DNA from: Dugong dugon
Lineage: Eukaryota > Chordata > Mammalia > Sirenia > Dugongidae
Assembly: GCA_030035585.1 (NCBI GenBank)
Contig: CM057469.1
Location: 35,246,501 to 35,310,500 of the forward strand
Reading direction: 5' to 3'
DNA length: 64,000 nt
The stretch's first letter is position 1; the number at the start of each line of letters is the position of its first letter. The notes under the pieces were generated by a model. The model was not told the origin of the DNA. It made no database searches and was given only the letters and a program-made list of their open reading frames with translations. Below are positions 46,175 to 59,035 of the stretch, in pieces. Made by a program: the position numbers and the translations under genes.

Positions 46175-49100
46175 TGAGCAGCTCTGTTGTTGTTGTTAGG
46201 TTCCACTGAGTTGATTCCCACTCATACAGACCCCATATACAACAGAATGAAACACTACCTGGTCCTGTGCCATCCTCATAATAATTGCTATGTTTGAGCC
46301 CATTGTTGTAGCCACTATGACAACCCATCTTATTGAGGGTCTTCTGCTTCTTCACTGACCCTCTACTTCACCAAGCATGATGTCCTTCTCTAGGGTCTGG
46401 TTCCTCCTGATAACATGTCCGAAGTATGTGAGACAAAGTCTCGTCATCCTCACTTCATCTACATTCTGGCTGTACTTCTGTCAAGACAGATTAGTTCATT
46501 CTTCTGGCAGTCCATGGTATATTCAATATTCTTCACCAACACAATAATTTAAAAGCATCAATTCTTCCTCATTCTTCCTTATTCCTTGTCCACCTTTCAC
46601 ATGCATATGAGGAAATTGAAAATAGCATGGCTTGGGTCAGGTGCATCTTAGTCCGCAAGGTGACATCTTTGTTTTTTAACACTTTAAAGAGGTCTTTTGC
46701 TGCAGATTTGCCCAATACACTACATTTTTTGATTTCTTGACTGCTGCTTCCATGGGTGCTGATTGTGGATCCAAGTAAAATGGAATCCTTGACAACTTCC
46801 ATCTTTTCTGTTTATCATGATGTTGCTTATTGGTCCATTTGTGAGGATTTTTGTTTCTTTATGTTGAAGTGTAATTCATACTGAAGGCTGTAGTCTTTGA
46901 TCTTCATCAGTAAATGCTTCAAGTCCTCTTCAGTTTCAGCAAGCAAGGTTGTGTCATCTGTGTATAGCAGGTTGTTAATGAGTCTTCCTCCAATCCCGAT
47001 GCCACGTTCTTCTTCATATAGTCCAGCTTCTCAGATTATTTGCTCAGCATACAGATTGAATAAATGTAGTGAAAGGATACAACCCTGACACACATCATTC
47101 CTGATTTTATACCATGCAGTATCCCCTCGTTCTGTTCAAACAACTGCCTCTTGGTCTATGTATAGTTTCCACATGAGCACAATTAAATGTTCTGGAGTTC
47201 CCATTCTTTGTAATGTTATCCATAATTTGTTATGATCAACAGAGTTGAATGCCTTTGCATTCTCAATAAGACACAGGTATGCATCTTTCCGATATTGTCT
47301 GCTTTCAGCCAAGATCCATCTGATATCAGCAATGATATCCCTCGTTCCATGTCCTCTTCTAAATCTGGCTTGAAATTCTGGCAGTTCATGTCGATGTATT
47401 ACTGCAGCAATTTTTGAATTATCTTCAGCACATTTTTACTTGTATGTGATATTAATAATATTGTTTGATAATTTCAGCGTTCTGTTGGATCACCATTCTT
47501 TGATATGAGCACAAATATGGATCTCTTCCAGGCAGTTGGCCATGTAGCTGTCTTCCAAATTTCTTGCCATAGATGAGAGTTGCATCTGTTTGTTGAAATA
47601 TCTCAGTTGGTATTCTGTCAATTCCTGGAGCCTTGATTTTCGCCAATGCCTTCAGTGCAGCTTAGACTTCTTCCTTCAGTACCCTCAGTTCTTGATCATA
47701 CGCTACCCCCTGAAATGGTTGAACACTGACCAATTCTTTTTGGTACAGTAACTCTTTCTTCCTTCCATCTTCTTTTGATGCTTCCTGTGTCATTCAATAC
47801 TTAGCCCATAGAATCCTTCAATGTTGCCATGCAAAGCTTGAATCTTTTCTTTAGTTCTTTTAGCTTGAGTAATGTCTAGCGTGTTCTTCCCTTGTGGCTT
47901 TCTAACTCCAGGTCTTTGTATATTTCATTATAATACTTTACTTTGTCATCTGGAGCCACCCTTTGAAAACTTCTGTTCAGCTCTTTTACTTCCTCATTTC
48001 TTCCATTAGCTTTAGCTACTCTGCTTTCAAAAGCAAGTCTCTTCTGACATCCATTTTTGTCTTTTCTTTCTTTCCTATCTTTTTAATGTCCTTTTGATTT
48101 CTTCAAGTATAATGCCCTTGATGTTATACCCCAACTCATCTGGACTTTGTTCATTAGTGTTCAGTGTGTCAAATCTATCTTGAGATGGTCTCTAAATTCA
48201 GTTGGGATATACTCAAGGTCATACTTTGGCTCTTGTGGACTCATTTTAATTTTCTTAAGCTTCAACTTGAACTTGCATGTGAGCAATTGATAGTCTGTTC
48301 CAAAGTAGGCCCCTGACCTTGTTCTGTCTGATGATATTGAGCTTCTCCATCATCTCTTTCCTGATTTAATTCCTGTGTATTCCATCAGGTGAGGTCCATG
48401 TGTATAGTCACTGTTTATGTTGTTAAAAAAAGATATTTCCAATGAATAAGTTGTTGGTCTTGCAAAATTCTATCTTGCAATCTTTGGCATCATTTCTATC
48501 ACCAATGCCATATTTTCTTATTACTTATCTTTATTCTTTGTTTCTAATTTTAACATTCCAATAACCAGTAATTATCAATGCAGAAATTGGTAAATATCTT
48601 CAATTTTTTCATCTTTGGCATTAGTGATTGGTGCATAAATTTGAATAATAGTCATACTAACTGGTCTTCCTTGTAGGCATTTGGATATTATCTAATCACT
48701 GATGACCTTGTGTTTCAGGATAGAACCTGAAATGTTCTTTTTGACAATGAGTGCAGCACCATTCCTCTTCAATTTGCTATTCCAGTAGACGATATGATTT
48801 TCTGATTCAAAACAGCCAATGCCAGTCCACTGCAGCTCACTAATGCCTATCTTTCAGTGTTCCATTTCATTTTTGACAGCTTCCAATTTTCCTAGATTCA
48901 TACTTCATACATTCCATGTTCTGATTATAACGGATGTTTGCAACTGGTTCTTCCCTTTTTGAGTCCTGCCACATAAAATCTTTACTCCATCCACATCATT
49001 AAGGTTGACTTTACTTTGAGGAGTCAGCTCTTTCTCAGTTGTATTTTGAGTGCCTACCACCCTGAGGGGTTCACCTTCGGGCACTATATCAGACAATTTT

Positions 49101-49323
49101 CCACTGCTATCCATAAGGTTTTCAATGTCTGATTTTTTTCAGAAGTAGACTGCCAGGTCCTTCCTCCTAGTCTGTCTTAGTCTGAAAGCTCCGCTGAAAC
49201 CTGTCTACCATGAGTAACCCTACTGGTATTTGAAATATCAGTAGCATAGCTTCCAGCATCACAGCAACTTGCAATCCACCACAGTATGGCAAACTGACAG
49301 ACGAGTTGTGGTGAGCAGCTCTG
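46175..49323 (-). mobile_element. full-length RTE-clade LINE with 12-bp target duplication
   Basis: Body 46187-49311 (3,125 bp) sits between exact tgagcagctctg at 46175-46186 and 49312-49323, inside the old L1. From 49311 downward: 5' region, N-terminal text (SGKLSDIVPEGEPLRVVGTQ) leading to 'TWNV' at the endonuclease start, linker 'APGIDRIPTEIFQQ' (47.6 kb), RT and a C-terminal 'DSILLGSTISTHGSSSQEIK' (46.75 kb), then a tail with TTG/CAA repeats. The RT active site reads YTDD rather than YADD (about 46951-46962). Many stops. The last ~65 bp (46190-46250) are the same text as AfroSINE tails. Confidence 0.93.
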
Positions 49324-50832
49324 CTACTAACAAATTCTCCCCAAGTCTGGTTATCTGGGAATGTCTTAAATCATCTGTCCTTTTTTGAAGGATAGTTTTT
49401 CTGGATATAAAATACTTGATTGATAGCCTTTTTCTGTCAGCATTTTGAATATGTCACCCCACTGTCTTCTGACCTGTATGGTTTCTGATGAGGAGTCTTT
49501 GTATTTGATTAGTTGTTCCTCTTTTTCTGTATTCAATATTCTCCCTTTTTCTCTGGCTTTCTACAGTTTGTTTATAATGTGTTTTAGTGTGGATCTTTTT
49601 GAGCTTTTCTTACTTACAGTTCATTGAGCTTCTTGGATGTGTGGATGTGTACTTTAATGTTTTTCATCAAACTTTGTAAGGTTTGGCTATTATTTCTTCA
49701 AATTTTATATCTGTTTCTTCTCTCCTTTGACAATCCCATTTTGTGTGTGCTCATACACTTGTGTCCACTGAAGTGTTCCTCATTTTCCTTCATTTTTTTT
49801 TCTCTCTGTTCCTAAGACTGGATAATCTTGACTGACCTACCTTCAAATTCACTGATTCTTTCTTATGCAAGCTCAAATCTGCTTTTGAACCCTTTTAGTG
49901 GATTTTTTATTTCAGTTATTATATTTCTCAACACCATAATGTCTGTTTCTATGATTTTAATCTCTTTATTGATATTCTCTAATTGATGAGACATTGTTGT
50001 CAACTTTTTCTTTTATTCTTTAGTTGTTTGAACATATTTGTAATAGCTGATTTAAAGTCTTTGTCTACTAAGTCCATCATCAGGGCCTTTTAGGGACATT
50101 TTTCTTAGCTGCCTTTTTTCCTGTGTATGTGGTATAATTCATTTTTCTTTGCATTTTTCACAATTTTTGTTGAAAACTGAACATTTTATATAATATATTG
50201 TAACAACTGTGGTATCAGATTCTGCTCCCCCTCTCCCAGGTTTGTTACTGCTGATGAATTTTTGTTGTCATGGTTATTTTCCTTGTTGCTGCTTATTTGT
50301 TTAACAACTTTCCTGAACTAGTTATTTAATGTGTGACCACTGAGTTATCTGCTAGCTTTTCTTTTCTTTCTTTTTTCTTTTTTACTTTCTTGTTTTTATT
50401 TTTAAACCTGGATTTTTAGGGGTCATTCTTGGGTCAGCCAATGATTTGTCAGAATATTTCCTAAGTTCCTTTGCCTGTATGTCTTCCACCCTTTGCCAAA
50501 GGGAACTGTGTGTAAAGGTATGGCTCCAAACAGGCAGTTTACAAAAAAGCTTTCACCTCCTGCTTGCGCAAGACCTCAGTGTCAGCCAGAAATTATGTGG
50601 AGTGACTAAAGTCTTCTCCTTTTCCAGGTCCAGCCTTACACACCCACACTGCTTTCTAGATCCCCAGAAATATGTGGGAGCATTTGAAATTTCCCTGTTT
50701 GCCTAGTTCCCCAGAATGCCACTTTAAATTTTTGGACATGCTCTTGTTTGCCCAACTGTGATCATAGCCTTTGCACAGCACCTGTAATGTTGCCAGCAAA
50801 TTACTGTTGTTCTGGATAATATTCTGGAGATA

Positions 50833-50836
<4 letters not shown>

Positions 50837-50872
<36 letters not shown>
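50837..50872 (+). repeat. 36-base T homopolymer
   Basis: Uninterrupted T36 inside the 5' portion of the inverted L1; probably a slipped homopolymer. Confidence 0.9.
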
Positions 50873-50876
<4 letters not shown>

Positions 50877-51339
50877 AGCTGAGCTCTAAGTCAAATCAAA
50901 TAGCCCCAACACCTGGGAGTGAAAATTTTCCAGGTAGCTGCTAGTTTGGACAAAATATTGACTGTGTTCTGTGGAAGGGCTTTTAATAGAGTTTTAGAAA
51001 ATGTCAGTCCTCTCCATTGGCTACAAGACTGCTGGCCTTTCACAGCTACCACACCACTAACTGAGCTGGAGAGGGAAAGGGAATGGGAATAGTAGCCCCA
51101 AGTTAAATGACCCAGACCCTGTTGTCTTAACAAGGTTCGGTAGTTTCTCTTGGATTGACAATTTTCAGTACATTCTGTGGCTTTTTTTGATTTTCAGAGT
51201 TCTAAAATGGTTGATTGTAGCTGTTTTGCCAGTATTTTCTGTTTTTGTGAGAGAATAAGTTCACTGATGGTCTCACTGTGCCATTTCAGAGTACCTCTCT
51301 CTTTGAAGTATTGCTTTTTACCATGGCTGTGCTCTTGTA

Positions 51340-52600
51340 ATTGGAAGGTATGTGGGAGATATTAAACCAGTGTACTCTACTCCTTTATTAAGAGCTGGAC
51401 CTGGCCACCTAAAATTTTAGAGTTTCTTCCCAGATTCTAGTTTTTCCCACAATATGGATTTGATACTCCTTCCCTATTAAGGCTAGTCATGAGCCTCAGT
51501 ACATATAGGAAGGAGGAGGATATGATGAAGGGATGTCTATGTTGGGAAAGAAAAAGTGGATCAGTTGCCTCTTCTGCTCTGATGAGTTATGGGAAAGAAA
51601 AGAGGGCTGACTGAGTAATAAGGAGAGATTAGACTTTTATGTCTTCATTTTCCTCACTCAGGATTAACAGCAAGGATAAGGGACCCAGTGGAAATATTCA
51701 GATGTATATATGTAGGGAATGCAGGGAAAGGGTGATCAGAAAGATGATCCTTAAGTGTCTCTTCTTGCTCCCAAGGCCATGCTTGGTACTCAACTATGTG
51801 ACCAGATGCTAAGGAGCAACAGATTAACTGGGGCTCAGGGTCTAGATGAAGTGGCTGTCACATATAAAACATCATACAAATGGACTATAGATTCCAGTAA
51901 TGGCTGCATGCATATCACTCCAAGAGGTTAACTGAAACCAGTTGCACCTGAATGGTCACCAATCCAGGGAGTAGATCTTACTGGCTGCTCCATGGCTGAC
52001 CCCAAAGGAAATCAATAAGGACTCAAAAAATGCTGAGTGGGCTTCAAGCATTTGTCTTTCCCACTGTCATGAGGTTATCCTTAGAAAGGAACAAGAGTGA
52101 GAGGCAGGAGGAGAGATGAGGAAATAAAAATTGAAATTCAGAACATTTATCAACAAAAGAGACTGAGTCATTCAAAATACATTATTCAAACTGGAAGATC
52201 ATATGATGCAAAAAATGGCAAGTTGAAAGTCTCAGCCTTCTCCTCCCAGAGAAGGTGTGAAGGGATTGTGAGGAAGCTCTGACAAGTAACAGAAAATAAA
52301 TAAGCCAATTTTCTTTGTATATCTAAATGTAGTGTGAGTCAATTTGTGATCCTGTTGTGTTCTCTTCTGTTTCTCCAAGTCATGCAGAAATATGCTGCCC
52401 TTTCTTCTAGTTGAACATGGGTTTTCTCCTCCAGCTACCTCTCATACTCTCATCTCCTTTCCCTTTACCCCTTTGGTATACTCAGTAGGATTGCTAGGGT
52501 CACCACTTTACCTGGCAAAGGCAAATTTTTTGTGCTTGTTCTCACATTGGGTATCTGCATGCAAGGCCATGTGACCACGTTTCATTAAGATAGGCCCTCC
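51340..52600. other. unassigned intergenic sequence
   Basis: No gene or named repeat; the 61-codon frame at 52097-52282 has no recognisable features. Confidence 0.5.
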
Positions 52601-52609
52601 AAGAGGGTT

Positions 52610-52860
52610 CCAATGCTCTATTTCTTTCACCTTGACTACTCCCACCTCTTTCCCTTCTATATCTGGCTGATTCCTACCTGTTCTTCAGGACTCAACTTGA
52701 ACATCTGTCTCCTCTGCCATAGTCTAAGTCAGAAACCCATCCTCTGGGCCCCCACAGCACCCTCCCTATATTTCTGTCTTCCTCTCTCTGTCAGTAATGC
52801 ATGTGTTCACTTACTTCCTTCACTTACTTTCCTCACTGGAATTGAGATCTGGTCAGTGTG
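52610..52860 (+). repeat. L2 LINE 3' region
   Basis: 'ctgttcttcaggactcaact', 'gggcccccacagcaccctcc'. Confidence 0.7.
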
Positions 52861-52998
52861 TCGTTTAACTTTTTTTAATTTCTTATTTATTCAAAACCAT
52901 TATTAAGCACCTACCATGGGTCAGATACTAAATAAAACCCAATCCTTATACATGAGGAGCTTATAAACCTGTGGGGCAGATAGATACACCTAATCAAA

Positions 52999-53827
52999 AT
53001 ATAGTGTGTTGACAATACTGGGAAAGCCAGCACAACTTGACCAAGGCAAGATCATGGAAACTTCATAGACACATCCAAACTCCCTGAGGGACCAAATTAC
53101 TAGGGTTAGGGCTGCCGACCATGGTCTTGGGTGACATCTAGCTCAACTGACATAACAGCGTTTATAAAGAAAATGTTCTACATTCTACTTTGGTGAGTAA
53201 CGTCTGGGGTCTTAAAAGCTTGTGAGTAGCCATCTAATGTACTCCACTGGTCTCACCCCGTCTGGAGCAAGGAAGAATGAAGAAAAACAAAGGCACAAGG
53301 GAAAGATTAGTCCAAAGGACTAATGGACCACAACTACCACAGCCTCCACCAGACTGAATCCAACACAACTAGACAGTGCCTGGCTACCACCACTGACTGC
53401 TCTGACAGGGATCATAATAGAGGTTCCTGGACAGAGCTGGAGAAAAATGTAGAACAAAATTCTAACTCACAAAAAAAGACCAAACTTACAGGTCTGACAG
53501 AGACTGGAGAAGCCCTGAGAGTATGGCCCCCAGATACCCTTTTAACTCGGTACTAAAATCACTTCTGAGGTTCACCCTTCAGCCAAAGATTAGACAGGCC
53601 CATAAAACAAAAACAAGACTAAATGGGCACACTAGCCCAGGGGCAAAGATGAGAAGGCAAGAGGGGGCAGGAAAGCTAGTAATGAGGAACCCAAGGTTGA
53701 GAAGGGAAGAATGTTGACACATTGTGGGGTTGGCAAACAATGTCACAAAACAGTATGTGTATTAATTGTTTAATGAGAAACTAATTTTCTCTGTAAACCA
53801 TCTAAATCAGTATATATAGTGTGCTGA
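52999..53827 (+). mobile_element. L1 3' UTR insertion (copy 3) with 14-bp duplication
   Basis: Flanks atatagtgtgttga (52999-53012) and atatagtgtgctga (53814-53827). Body aligns with 18130-18920 but ends 'ctctgtaaaccatctaaatc', having lost AATAAA and the A-tail. Carries the shared 77-codon frame (53323-53556). Confidence 0.92.
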
Positions 53828-53829
53828 GT

Positions 53830-54585
53830 GCTATAAGAAAAGAGTGTTGTGGGAGCAGAAAGGACAAAAACCTAACTTTCATGGGAGATCAAGGTAAGTT
53901 TCATAGACAAGGAGACATTTTATTTGAATCTCAAAAGATGAGTCAAATTCAACAAGAAAAATAGTGGGAGGATATTGAACAGTGTGTGAAAAACAAGTAG
54001 ACATAATTCAAGTTTACATGTTTAGTGTTTCTTATTCCATCCAAGAACATAAAAATTGGATATAGATTTACTTAACTGTATTTATTGGCAGAAATCTAGG
54101 AGATATTTTACAATTCCATATCCTAGACCTGATTGGTCAGCACCAACTTAATTTCCAAGTAAAACTATAGACTTAATTGTTATTTTTGGATTGCCAGTGG
54201 CTTTCATTTACTCATACCATTGTAGAGTGGGAAAAGATTTCCATTGTTGTCTCTTCCAATTTCTCTGATAATGTGGAATCCTTTCTGGAGTATCCATGTC
54301 TGCTAATACTCTGACTACCCATCCTCTACCTAAACCTTGGCTGTGGTTCCTGTAGAATAAAATGCTAAAGAAAGACATCTATGACTTGGTCGTAAATGCC
54401 GTCTTCACTCATATGCAATTGCATTAAACCCTATGAAGATTATATCAAAAGCATATCTGAATTTTCTAACACCCGCTCTGATCTGAGGAAGTGAATAATA
54501 GGGGAGAGGGAAATAGTGATTTTTTTCTGTGTGTGAAACTCTTGAATATTCACGTGTGCTACATCGAAACAATAGCTCTCATTTC
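53830..54585. other. unassigned intergenic sequence
   Basis: No gene or named repeat seen. Confidence 0.5.
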
Positions 54586-54591
54586 TCTGTG

Positions 54592-54645
54592 TGTGTGTGT
54601 GTGTGTGTGTGCGTGTGTGTGTCTGTGTCTGTGTCTGTGTGTGGA
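54592..54645 (+). repeat. (GT)n microsatellite
   Basis: gtgtgtgtgtgtgtgtgtgt with GC/CT interruptions; the 104-codon frame across it is an artefact of the repeat. Confidence 0.95.
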
Positions 54646-54649
54646 CTAT

Positions 54650-56335
54650 TTATACTCTGCTGTTTCTTTCTGGTCGGGTAAATCTCTGCCTCATACAGGA
54701 TTTGATATGATTGTCAACCATTCAATCATAAATTATTCATTCAATAAATATTCATTGAACATCTATAATGAGATCTTCACTATGAGAGAAAAATGCAGAG
54801 TATAGACATCAAAAAATTTATTTGAGCACATAAAGATACCTACGGCAAAATCAAAATAATGTAAGACAATGCAAGAAGAACATCGTAAATTTATTAAGCA
54901 CATCATATTTTATATGAGATGCTGTGGGTGACTAGATGACGAACGCTAAAGGAAGTAAGTTCTTTAAAGACCAGAGAAAGAGCCTTAAGAGGGCTGTATG
55001 AGGTAATGGAAAGATCAAAGAGGAGAAGTGGGATATGGAGTTTATGTCTTGAAATGAGAGTGGATGAATAGGTGGGATGCGTAATTACCTTTGACAGGGA
55101 GCTAGAGGGATGTGATCGGGAAAGGCATTCAGAGAGCTTCTAGACAGCCAGCAATGTTCTACCCTTTAAGCAGCGTGTTCAAACTTACACAAGTGTTCTT
55201 TTTACAGTATTCCATTGTACTGTTTATCTGTGTTATGAAATTTTCTGTATGTATTCTATTTCACACTAAAATTGTTTTGAAAAGATATTGATGAATGAAA
55301 AGGCTCTGTTCATTAAAAATTCAGCATTCATTAAGCCTCCCATATGATACCGGGGAGTCAAAGATGAGTAAGACATAGTCACAGCCTTTGGGAAGCTCTC
55401 ATTCTGGACACAAGAGGGAGGCGTGGTGACTGGAGATGAGCCCAGAAAGGTAGACTGTGGCAAGATCATGAGCATTTTGTATGCATGCTGAGGAACTTCA
55501 ACATTTTCCCAATAAATAAGACAGCCATGAAATGGCTTTAAGCAGAAGAGTTTATATGATGAGATTTTTATTTCAGAAAGATAATTCTGAATGTAACATA
55601 AAATATGAATTGGAAAGATGGAGGTTAAATGGGAACACAATATCTGATAAAGTCTTGTATTGACTTTCTCATAGACATGCTTTCCCTCCCCCAAAGAATT
55701 TTGACCTGCCGAACAGTTGTGCCACAATCTTAAATTCTCTACAATAGTATACACAATCCTTGCAATATAAGCACGATAAATACAACTTAGTTGCTTTAAT
55801 CCTTTTTTGTTAGGGTAGAAAGAAAGAAATAGAAATATTAATTGAATGAATGAATGGACTGATGAATTATCTTAATGTCTTGAGGCTCTTAAAACCTGTT
55901 GAGTTATGCCCAATTTTACCAACATCATTAAGTCAGCCCTTACATTTTGATCTGCTCCTTATTACATTTATCCTTTCCCTATCTCCTCCAACCCCCTTTG
56001 CACAGCAGGAAAATTTAAAGAGCTATTTAAACATTATATATCTCTATACAAATACAAATGCAAGTTTAAAAAGGGCCATGGCTCTAGCGTTTTCCCAGAG
56101 ATAGCTCTTGGTATTTCTTTCTGAGAGTCCATTCAAGAGGCACTGCCCAGACCTGGGTTTCAGAAAACATTGATGGGAAAGAAGGAAGAGAAAAACGAGG
56201 GCCAGGAATCATGTAATTGGTGTCAGCAGTTCCTGAACTTGATAATGCTTGCATCATGTCTGTAGGGAAGTATGAGTTATTTTTAGAATCTTTTTTGCAT
56301 GTTCTGACAAGAATCCTTCCCCTTCCTTTGTTACA
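54650..56335. other. unassigned intergenic sequence with an old repeat
   Basis: 55330-55590 has text of a common ancient repeat (cacagcctttgggaagctct...gaaatggctttaagcagaag). The 162-codon minus frame at 55266-55754 is antisense to it, shows no domain and is not called a gene. Confidence 0.5.
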
Positions 56336-56339
56336 ACTA

Positions 56340-56998
56340 TTGATCCCTTTCCATCTGGAACAAAGGAGCGTAAAGAAAACAAAAGACACAAGGAAACAAT
56401 TAGTCCAAAGGATTAATGGACCACAGGAACCACAGCCTCCACTAGCCTGAGACAAGAAGAACTAGATGGTGCCTGGCTACCACTACCAACCGCTCTGACT
56501 AGGATCACAGTAGAAGTTTCCAGTTAGAGTGGGGGGATGAAAAGTAGAACAAATTTCAAATTCATAAAAAAAGACCAGATTTACTGGTCTGAGAGAGACT
56601 GGAGGAACACCAAAGACTATGGCCTTTAGAGACCCTTCCAACTTGGAACTGAAACCATTCCTGGAGATCACCTTTCAGCCAAATAATAGACAAGTCCAGA
56701 ATGAAACAATAACACCCATGACAAAAGTGCTTCTTAGAACAATCATCTACATGAGACCAAAAGGACAACATATGCCGAAAAGCAAAGATGAGAAGGCAGG
56801 AAGGGGCAGTAAAACCAGACAAATGGAAATGGGGAACTCAGGGTGGTAATGGGAGAGTGCTGCCACATTGCAGGGATTGCAACCAATGTCACGGAACAAT
56901 TTGTGTATAAACTATTGAATGGGAAACTAATTTGCTCTGTAAACCTTCACCTAAAGCACAATAAAATAAATAAATAAAATACCTCATGAGAATAAATA
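56340..56998 (+). mobile_element. L1 3' UTR fragment (copy 4, diverged)
   Basis: 'ggaccacaggaaccacagcc', 'gatggtgcctggctaccact', 'gactggaggaacaccaaaga', to AATAAA at 56960-56965 and (AAAT)n tail. More diverged than copies 1-3, with a private insert near 56700-56770. Confidence 0.88.
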
Positions 56999-56999
56999 A

Positions 57000-58015
57000 A
57001 TAAATGATTCTGAGTGGAAAATGCCCTAGGGCAGTAAGAGGAGGAAGGAAGCTCCAAAAAACACTAGTGGTGAGAATGGAGGTTCCAGTTTTTACAGGAA
57101 TCTTGTGACCGTGTACATGTGTGCACATGTGTTTTCAAGGTTGGAGTAGTGAAAACAGAGGGTGGAATACAGACGACTTTATCCTTCTCTGATAATTTTA
57201 AAACACATCCAAGACAGGGGAAAGTTTCAGGAAGGATCTCAGAAAACATAGAAAGGCAGGTGCAAGCTGAAGCCTTATTGGAAAGCTATATAAGACTCTT
57301 TTGTCTTAAACTAACAAGAAAATAAAGATCAACCAGTGGTCAAGTTTGCAAGTCTTCTCTATCCTAACCTCAGACAGTGAATTGTATGATGAAACATTCA
57401 CGAGCCCTTTTTTCAGAAACAAGAGAAGCATATCCATTCCAAAAATTTTATTCTAAGTAGGTCTGTTCCTACAACATTCTCAGGTCCAGGTGTGAAAAAT
57501 AAATGGAAATTCACATGTATGTCTATTTTAGTTATAAATCAAGCTAGAAGAGTGTTAAATATGTTTTCTTCTCTTCCATTGATTGTAATGATTTGGAAGA
57601 CCAAGTTCAAATTCAGAATTTGCAAACTCCTCAGAGTTCTACGCTTTAATATGGCAGCATGGGAGAGCTGGCTCCTAGGACCCCAGCCCACAGCCTGCTC
57701 TCCCTTTCTATCCTTATCTCTGCTTGGCAATGTGATGAGCCATAAACACATTTGTGTGGACACTTCAGCCTTCCCATCCAAGTTCTGTCCATACCCTTAA
57801 AAATAGCCACTCCTTAGTCTTCCCTTGGACCTACAGGTAGGTCTTTCTTTAGGAAGACAGGAAGACAGATGCAGGGAAAGAGGCCCCTACAGGCCCTGGA
57901 AAAGGATTTGGGGCCATTTGGGCAGGAAATCCTGGATACCTAGAGAGAGGTCTCCAAGAGGGGGCCCAGGTTCTAGGTAAGCACATCCCCTAGGCCTCTT
58001 GTACTCCTCACCTTG
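57000..58015. other. unassigned intergenic sequence
   Basis: No gene or named repeat seen. Confidence 0.5.
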
Positions 58016-58018
58016 TGG

Positions 58019-58105
58019 TATCTGTCTATCTATCTATCTGTCTATCTATCTATACATTATCTATTATCTATCAATCTATCATTTATCAATTTATCATCTA
58101 TCTCC
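58019..58105 (+). repeat. (TATC)n microsatellite
   Basis: ctgtctatctatctatctgt and further imperfect TATC units. Confidence 0.92.
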
Positions 58106-58359
58106 TTAGTAGAACTTAAGTCTAAACAAGATTTTCTGAGACAAGACCTAGACTCACTTAGTTTTTATAGTGCCACATTGTATCAACTCCCTAAATGGCA
58201 GCATAGACTGGCTGCTGCCCTACATGTTTGAAAAGGCACTTAGCATTATTTGATAATGAATCAATACAGAATTTCTGAGGCCTTTCTGATCCCAAGATTG
58301 GTTAATAGTATATTGATCCACTAGATTTTCCTACTCTCACCCTTTTCAAATAGAGTACT

Positions 58360-58695
58360 GTATTAGTCAGGATAAAATAGGCTATGCTTCAGTAACAACA
58401 AAAATCTCAATGGTTTAACATTAGAAAAATCTAATTTTCACTCACAAAGTCCACTGAGATCTGGGCAACATTCCAGGGCCCTGGCCTTCATTCAGTGACT
58501 CAGTAATCAAGGCTTCTTCCATCTAATCCCATCATCTCAGCTGGAGACCTCTGTATTTGCTGTGGAAGAGAAAGAGGAGGAGAATGAGTCACACACCGAC
58601 AAACACTTCAGCCCAGAAGGTGACATCTGTCATTTCTGCTCATAACCCATTGTACCAGAGCTAATCACATGGCCCCATCTAACTGCAAGAGGACT
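58360..58695. repeat. old LTR/MER-type interspersed repeat
   Basis: 'ttcagtaacaacaaaaatct', 'cacatggccccatctaactg': ends of a common ancient repeat; family not assigned. Confidence 0.5.
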
Positions 58696-59035
58696 GAGAA
58701 ACACAGAGAAGCACATGGAATATTTGGTAAGAAATACTTTTTGTGCCACAGATACAGATTTCCATTTTCAACTAAGAAAGCGAGGGGGCGCTTATTCTTT
58801 CCTTGCTCTTCTTTGTAGTGAAGAGATTTTATAGGACTATACAGCCTCAGAGCTGGAAGCAATTTTAAAGATTTCCCAAGCTCTGAAATTAGCATAATTT
58901 TTTTCCTTCATCATCGCTGTATATGCAGCCTCTGGCTGACTGTCTGCCAGTTGGGGAAGCCACTAACCCTACCTGCATGCAACCATTCCAATTTGAAAAG
59001 CCCAACCATTTTTGGTGGGTGGGAGTAAGTGAAGT

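Larger units (their letters stand above)
42190..51330 (-). mobile_element. ancient L1, inverted, split by later insertions
   Basis: Pieces in one order and orientation: 42190-42280 and 42443-42903 (ORF2 3' region/3' end; 'tctttcacttagcatgtatt' antisense), 43906-46174 (RT and endonuclease; minus-strand frame with PKYLEELKGN near 45058), 49324-51330 (5' region/ORF1, e.g. 'tctgggaatgtcttaaatca', 'cttcttggatgtgtggatgt', then 5' UTR-like text). Interrupted by an AfroSINE, an RTE fragment and a full-length RTE. A stretch of about 2 kb of ORF2 is missing where the RTE fragment sits. No intact frame. Contains a 36-T run at 50837-50872. Confidence 0.85.

Noticed and set aside
50837-50872. T36 as the poly(A) tail of a separate minus-strand retrocopy
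   Set aside because: Sequence on both sides reads as continuous old L1 text and no processed gene copy ends there.
54491-54805. 104-codon frame over the GT repeat
   Set aside because: Alternating Cys/Val is simply the translated dinucleotide repeat.
55266-55754. 162-codon open frame, minus strand
   Set aside because: Antisense to an old interspersed repeat; no recognisable domain or gene structure.
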